In this document: in pieces, positions 5,560 to 9,075 of the stretch
How positions within the stretch are numbered: the first letter of the stretch is position 1
How the letters are laid out: every line of letters starts with the position of its first letter
The notes under the pieces: generated by a model
What the model saw: the letters and a program-made list of their open reading frames with translations, nothing else
Databases searched by the model: none
Told to the model about the DNA's origin: nothing
Translations under genes and position numbers: made by a program
Assembly (NCBI GenBank): GCA_013812565.1
Contig: JACCTF010000611.1
Coordinates: 1-9,075 of the forward strand
Reading direction: 5' to 3'
Source of the DNA: Pyrinomonadaceae bacterium
Lineage (GTDB): Bacteria > Acidobacteriota > Blastocatellia > Pyrinomonadales > Pyrinomonadaceae
DNA: 9,075 nt

Positions 5560-7152
5560 ATGCCCACAGGATTCTTCAGTCTCATCCTTCATGCGCATCT
5601 TCCGTTTGTGCCTTATCCAGAGCATCCTCATCTGCGCGAAGAAGAAACCCTCTATCAAGCCATTACAGAAGCTTACCTGCCGCTTATCGATGTCATCTCG
5701 AATCTCCACAAATCAGGAGTCGCACCGCGCATCACGATAGGCGTTTCGCCGTTGCTTTGCGAGATGCTCGCTGATCCACTAAGACAATCGCTCTATACCG
5801 GGCATCTCGAAAATCTGCTTTCCCTCACCGAGCAAGAGATCAAGCGAACCGAACGGGAAGCGCCTGAGTTTGTCTCCGCAGCCAAGATGTACCACGAAAA
5901 GTTGAACGCGGCTTGGAGGTTGTGGAGCAATCAGTTAAATCACAACATCCTGCCTACGCTCGGCGAATTGCAAACAGCCGATATGGTAGAGATCATTACC
6001 AGCAGTGCGACGCACGCGGTTCTGCCGCTCATCTCGACCGTCGAAGCCCGACGCGCGCAAGTCGAGGTTGCTGTCGCTAACTACCGCAAACATTTCAAGC
6101 AAACTCCACGCGGCATCTGGCTGCCCGGGTGCGCTTATGAAATGGGGATTGAAGAGCTGCTGGCCGACGTCGGAATCGAATACTTCGTAACGGACGCGCA
6201 AGCGATTCTCTACGGCGATCCGCGTCCGCGCTATGGGATTTACGCGCCTGTGCGATGCCCGAACGGGGTCGCCGTCTTCGCCCGCGATCCGCAGACAAGC
6301 CAGCAGGTGGAAAGTTCTGTGATCGGCTATCCGAGCCACGCGGCCTACCGCGACCTCAGCACTGAAGCGCCGCTTGAGCGTCTTCACACACATCTTCGGG
6401 GGAATGGTGAAAGACGTCCGCTCGATTTGAAGTATCACCGCATTACGGGGCGCGATGTGCCGCTCGCTGATAAGCACCCTTACGATCCTGAAGCGGCCAG
6501 GCAACAAACGGCCATCCATGCAGATCGTTTCATCGGCGAACACACCAAACAAATCGAGCGCCTTCGCGATTCACTCAATGGACGCGCGCCGCTTGTGGTT
6601 GCGCCATACCCCGCCGAGCTTTTCGGCCATTGGTGGTTCGAGGGCATACAGTTTCTCGACACTGTCTTTCGCCAGCTTCACCTGAACCAACAAGCGGTTG
6701 CCGCCATCTCCCTCGGAGACTATCTGCGCTCGAACGCTGCTATCCAAATTCAACAACCTTCATCTTCGTCTTGTTGTGCTGAAGGCTACTTCAAAGTTTG
6801 GTTGAACGAAGACAATGCGTGGATTAGTCCTCATCAGCAAGCTGCTGAGATCCGCATGATCAAGCTTGCGAACAATTATCACGAACCGCCGAACGAACAA
6901 GCACGCCGCGCGCTCAACCAAGCAGCGCGTGAGCTTCTTCTAGTACAGTCGAGTGATTGGGCTTTTCAACTTTATCAAGGCGTTATGCCGGAGCACGCGA
7001 CGCACCCGTTTCACTCGCACATCCGCAGCTTTCACTGGCTGGCTGATGCGGTTGAGCACTCGGCTATTAACGAAGACCGCCTTAGCGAAATCGAACAACG
7101 TGATTCTCTCTTTGCCGAACTCGACTACAGAATTTTCAAAAGCAAGCAGTGA
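5560..7152 (+). CDS. GH57 alpha-glucan branching enzyme-like protein lacking both catalytic residues
   Basis: The 530-residue product has the layout and length of GH57 (DUF1957-type) 1,4-alpha-glucan branching enzymes. Start: ATG 5560 gives MPTGFFSLILHAHLPFV, the usual family N-terminus; the frame opens earlier (GTG 5464), but that extension is translated repeat DNA. Conserved features: HAHLP (His11, His13), EIITSSATH (His152), GVAVFARDPQTS (about 237-248), YHRITG, HPYDPEAAR, ELFGHWWFEG (about 353-362), VWLNEDNAWI (Trp414) and QSSDWAF (Asp466-Trp467). Missing: the nucleophile Glu of WLPECAY is Gly190 (GGG at 6127-6129), and the acid/base Asp of DxELFGHWW is Pro351 (CCC at 6610-6612). The spacing of these two sites fits the known pair (E183/D354 in the Thermococcus enzyme TK1436). 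The Trp expected near residue 405 (TK1436 W407) reads Cys-Cys. The frame is intact. Branching activity is therefore not expected; a glucan-binding or regulatory role is inferred. Confidence 0.85.
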   Translation: MPTGFFSLILHAHLPFVPYPEHPHLREEETLYQAITEAYLPLIDVISNLHKSGVAPRITIGVSPLLCEMLADPLRQSLYTGHLENLLSLTEQEIKRTEREAPEFVSAAKMYHEKLNAAWRLWSNQLNHNILPTLGELQTADMVEIITSSATHAVLPLISTVEARRAQVEVAVANYRKHFKQTPRGIWLPGCAYEMGIEELLADVGIEYFVTDAQAILYGDPRPRYGIYAPVRCPNGVAVFARDPQTSQQVESSVIGYPSHAAYRDLSTEAPLERLHTHLRGNGERRPLDLKYHRITGRDVPLADKHPYDPEAARQQTAIHADRFIGEHTKQIERLRDSLNGRAPLVVAPYPAELFGHWWFEGIQFLDTVFRQLHLNQQAVAAISLGDYLRSNAAIQIQQPSSSSCCAEGYFKVWLNEDNAWISPHQQAAEIRMIKLANNYHEPPNEQARRALNQAARELLLVQSSDWAFQLYQGVMPEHATHPFHSHIRSFHWLADAVEHSAINEDRLSEIEQRDSLFAELDYRIFKSKQ

Positions 7153-7192
7153 TTGATCTTCATACCGTGCGCTTGAGCATTAACATCGAGTG

Positions 7193-8041
7193 ATGAAAAG
7201 CGCCCGATCCTTCATCAGCAAAGTTTTCCTCAGCGCTCACTACTCGATTCACTACCGCAGGGTGCGCCGAGTTCAGTGGTCGAGCACGGCTCCATCTAAC
7301 CATACAATTCTGTTTCTCTTGAACGGCAAGTTGGTGTGGGAGGCAGCGGGCGCGACCGGCGGTGAGATCAACCGATACGGCGCGTTGCTTGTGAATCCGG
7401 GAGAAACTACAAGTGTTCGCGGCGCGGGCATCGAGTTTTTGACTCTTACCCTCGCTTCCTCCTTTGTTCTTGACTGCGCGGTGCGCACGGGGCTGACGCG
7501 CGTCGATAACTTGGTGGCGTTCCGCCAGCCAGCGATCACACAGGATGAGCGACTCGCAAGGTCAGCCCGCGATATGACGGACGAACTATTGGCAGAGGAA
7601 GCCGGCCAAGGAGTGATTTTGGCGGCGCTCGTTGAGCAGGTGATTGTGCATCTGTTGCGCCGCTACGCAGATATTCGGCATTCCTCTGAGATTGAACTAT
7701 CGCGCGCCGGATTGGTTGACCGGCGTATTCGGCGCGCAGTGGAGTTGATGCACGCACATCTTAATCAGGACTTACCACTCGAAGATCTCGCGGCGGCAGC
7801 TTACCTTTCGCCCTTTCACTTCGCACGCTTATTCAAGAAGGTGACGGGCACATCGCCCCACGCTTACCTCGCAGCACTGCGTATGATGCGCGCTGAAAGG
7901 CTGCTCGCCGAAACCGATCTCTCGATTACAGAGGTTGGAGCGCGCGTCGGATACAACAGTTCGAGCCACTTCGCCAAAGCTTTCCGGCAAACCACCGGTC
8001 TCGCACCGCGCGCCTTTCGCGCCGCAGTAATCAGAGGTTAG
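7193..8041 (+). CDS. AraC-family transcriptional regulator
   Basis: The 282-residue product has a C-terminal AraC/XylS DNA-binding region with two helix-turn-helix units: about residues 193-227 (LPLEDLAAAAYLSPFHFARL, then FKKVTGTSPHAYL) and about 243-275 (LSITEVGARVGYNSSSHFAK, then AFRQTTGLAPRAF). Both are full length and show the family's hallmark G-x-x-x-x-S/T-x-F pattern. The N-terminal 150 residues are beta-rich (FLLNGKLVW, GALLVNPGETTSV, IEFLTLTLASSFVL), fitting a cupin-like sensing domain, and a helical linker follows (about 118-165). The ligand is unknown. ATG 7193 is chosen; GTG 7190 directly before it is an equal alternative, adding one residue. No strong ribosome binding site is visible. 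It lies 40 bp after the GH57-type gene with no terminator between, so co-transcription is likely and regulation of that gene or of the downstream inositol gene is possible (inference). Confidence 0.9.
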   Translation: MKSARSFISKVFLSAHYSIHYRRVRRVQWSSTAPSNHTILFLLNGKLVWEAAGATGGEINRYGALLVNPGETTSVRGAGIEFLTLTLASSFVLDCAVRTGLTRVDNLVAFRQPAITQDERLARSARDMTDELLAEEAGQGVILAALVEQVIVHLLRRYADIRHSSEIELSRAGLVDRRIRRAVELMHAHLNQDLPLEDLAAAAYLSPFHFARLFKKVTGTSPHAYLAALRMMRAERLLAETDLSITEVGARVGYNSSSHFAKAFRQTTGLAPRAFRAAVIRG

Positions 8042-8113
8042 ATGTTGGATACCAGATGTCTGTAAGACCTGGCTGTCTTCTACAAACATCTGACCTCCGA
8101 GCGCTGACATCTA
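8042..8113. repeat. Second inverted heptamer element with a long hairpin
   Basis: Directly after the AraC stop codon, three degenerate 7-bp units run on the plus strand (ATGTTGG 8042-8048, ATACCAG 8049-8055, ATGTCTG 8056-8062). Facing units with the complementary sense follow at about 8083-8110 (CAAACAT, CTGACCT, CCGAGCG, CTGACAT; the third is poor). Arms 8053-8068 and 8075-8092 form a near-complete stem (one C-A mismatch and a 2-nt bulge) with loop CTGGCT; GGA/TCC at 8047-8049 and 8096-8098 can extend it past an internal loop. No run of T follows, so it is not a standard intrinsic terminator, although it may protect or attenuate the transcript. Confidence 0.55.
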
Positions 8114-8205
8114 TCTTTAAAAGAGCAATCCGCCGCTTGTTTTCAGCAAGATATGATGAGACGCCGGGCGTGGAGTTTTCTATCATGGTCACTATCTTAA
8201 ATCTT

Positions 8206-8211
8206 GAGAGG
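8206..8211 (+). promoter_or_regulatory. Ribosome binding site supporting the GTG start at 8220
   Basis: GAGAGG lies 8 nt before GTG 8220. An in-frame TGA at 8205-8207 excludes any earlier start except GTG 8211, which would overlap this site. The GTG at 8220 is therefore the preferred start of the inositol-phosphate synthase gene. Confidence 0.6.
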
Positions 8212-8219
8212 TGAAGCCG

Positions 8220-9075
8220 GTGACTATCGAAAGCGGGACGGAGATCGCTCCGGCGAAGGGTAAGCTAGGCGTGTTGCTGGTCGGACTAGGAGCGGTTAGT
8301 ACAACTTTCATCGCGGGAGTCGAAGCAGTAAAACGAGGCTTAGCTGAGCCTATCGGCAGCTTGACGCAAATGGGGACAATCCGCCTTGGCAAGCGGACTG
8401 AGAGCCGCGTGCCATTGATTAAGGACTTTGTGCCGCTCGCGGAACTCAGTGATTTGGTCTTCGGCACCTGGGACATCTTCCCTGATTCTGCTTACGACGC
8501 GGCACTGCACGCCGGTGTGCTGGAGAAAGACCTGCTCGGGCAGGTCAAAACTCCGCTGCAGAAGATAAAGCCGATGCGCGCCGTCTTTGATCAAAGCTAT
8601 GTCAAGCGCCTGAACGGAACCAACACGAAGGAAGGCGCTAACAAGATGGAACTGGCCGAGCAGTTGATCGCTGAGATCGAAGATTTTAAGAAGCGAAACA
8701 AGTGTGCGCGCCTGGTGATGATCTGGGCCGCTTCAACTGAAATCTTCTTAAAGCCGCATGCCCTTTACCGCACGCTCCGGTCGTTCGAGCAGGCGATGCG
8801 CGACAACCATCGCGCGATTGCGCCGTCGATGATCTATGCCTACGCAGCGCTGCGCTCGAATGTCCCCTTCGCGAACGGAGCTCCCAACTTAACCGTTGAC
8901 GTTCCAGCATTGGTTGAGCTTGCCGAACAAAACAACGTCCCCGTCTGCGGTAAAGATTTCAAAACCGGGCAGACCCTGATGAAGACCATCATCGCGCCGG
9001 GTTTGAAGTCGCGCTTGCTTGGGCTTCACGGCTGGTACTCGACGAACATCCTCGGCAATCGCGACGGCGAGGTCT
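8220..9075 (+). CDS. ino1: Myo-inositol-1-phosphate synthase, 3'-truncated by the window end
   Basis: The frame from GTG 8220 runs off the right edge after 285 codons without a stop. The enzyme (EC 5.5.1.4) isomerises D-glucose 6-phosphate to 1L-myo-inositol 1-phosphate using NAD+ in the cytoplasm. Signatures: the Rossmann NAD-binding start GKLGVLLVGLGAVSTTFIAG (about residues 14-33), GSLTQMGTIRLGKR, PLIKDFVPLAELSDLVFGTW, the NGTNTKEGANKMELAEQL segment (about 127-144), FANGAPNLTVDVPALVELA (about 218-236) and GKDFKTGQTLMKT (about 245-257), which carries conserved active-site lysines. Resemblance is to the bacterial form of roughly 430-440 residues, so about a third is missing here. The product feeds inositol phospholipids, compatible solutes or other inositol compounds; which one applies here cannot be read. 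An AraC-type regulator lies 178 bp upstream on the same strand. No convincing promoter is visible between them (a lone TATGAT at 8152-8157). Confidence 0.93.
   Translation, partial: MTIESGTEIAPAKGKLGVLLVGLGAVSTTFIAGVEAVKRGLAEPIGSLTQMGTIRLGKRTESRVPLIKDFVPLAELSDLVFGTWDIFPDSAYDAALHAGVLEKDLLGQVKTPLQKIKPMRAVFDQSYVKRLNGTNTKEGANKMELAEQLIAEIEDFKKRNKCARLVMIWAASTEIFLKPHALYRTLRSFEQAMRDNHRAIAPSMIYAYAALRSNVPFANGAPNLTVDVPALVELAEQNNVPVCGKDFKTGQTLMKTIIAPGLKSRLLGLHGWYSTNILGNRDGEV

Noticed and set aside
5935..6552. Minus-strand open frame of 205 codons
   Set aside because: It is antisense to the GH57-type gene, Arg-rich and without recognisable motifs, as expected for a shadow frame in moderately GC-rich DNA.
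6121..6618. Frameshift or assembly error as the cause of the missing GH57 catalytic residues
   Set aside because: The frame and flanking motifs are continuous at both sites, and Asp to Pro needs at least two base changes, so a simple error is unlikely, though raw reads were not available.
8053..8092. Intrinsic terminator after the AraC gene
   Set aside because: The stem is good but AT-mixed and no T-tract follows it; only the repeat-element call is kept.
8185..8214. Nine-codon leader peptide before the inositol synthase gene
   Set aside because: It has no ribosome binding site, no run of regulatory codons and no attenuator structure; chance is sufficient.

Overview
The window looks like chromosomal DNA from an Acidobacteriota bacterium, probably class Blastocatellia. 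This is inferred from the protein set: a secreted-type DUF4394/Calx-beta/DUF4214 protein, a WaaC-like heptosyltransferase with a C-terminal cysteine cluster, a DUF3108 protein, a DUF4912-like protein beside a GH57-type protein, and a myo-inositol-1-phosphate synthase. No database search was possible. All supported genes lie on the plus strand. Both ends cut a gene: the first lacks its 5' end and the last lacks its 3' end.

Layout. (1) 3-1964: C-terminal 653 residues of a large extracellular or surface protein, ending at a strong intrinsic terminator (2005-2053). (2) 2054-2296: a gap with a weak promoter candidate, a doubtful 51-codon basic ORF and low-complexity sequence. (3) 2297-4790: a tight operon-like trio (GT9 heptosyltransferase, an ICMT-like membrane methyltransferase overlapping it by 8 bp, and an exported DUF3108 protein 9 bp later), suggesting envelope or LPS work. 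(4) 4814-5371: a DUF4912-like protein. (5) 5385-5550: an intergenic element of two heptanucleotide arrays in inverted orientation. (6) 5560-7152: a protein with the full fold signatures of a GH57 alpha-glucan branching enzyme. (7) 7193-8041: an AraC-family regulator. (8) 8042-8113: a second inverted heptamer element. (9) 8220-9075: 5' part of myo-inositol-1-phosphate synthase.

The most notable observation is in the GH57-type protein. The flanking family motifs are well kept, but the residue at the catalytic nucleophile position is Gly190 (motif WLPGCAY, expected WLPECAY). The residue at the general acid/base position is Pro351 (motif PAELFGHWW, expected DxELFGHWW). The reading frame is otherwise intact, so this looks like a branching-enzyme pseudoenzyme. 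It sits downstream of a DUF4912-like gene, a pairing that may be functional. The second notable observation is that two separate intergenic gaps carry elements with the same design (7-bp degenerate units facing each other and able to form a stem) but different heptamers.
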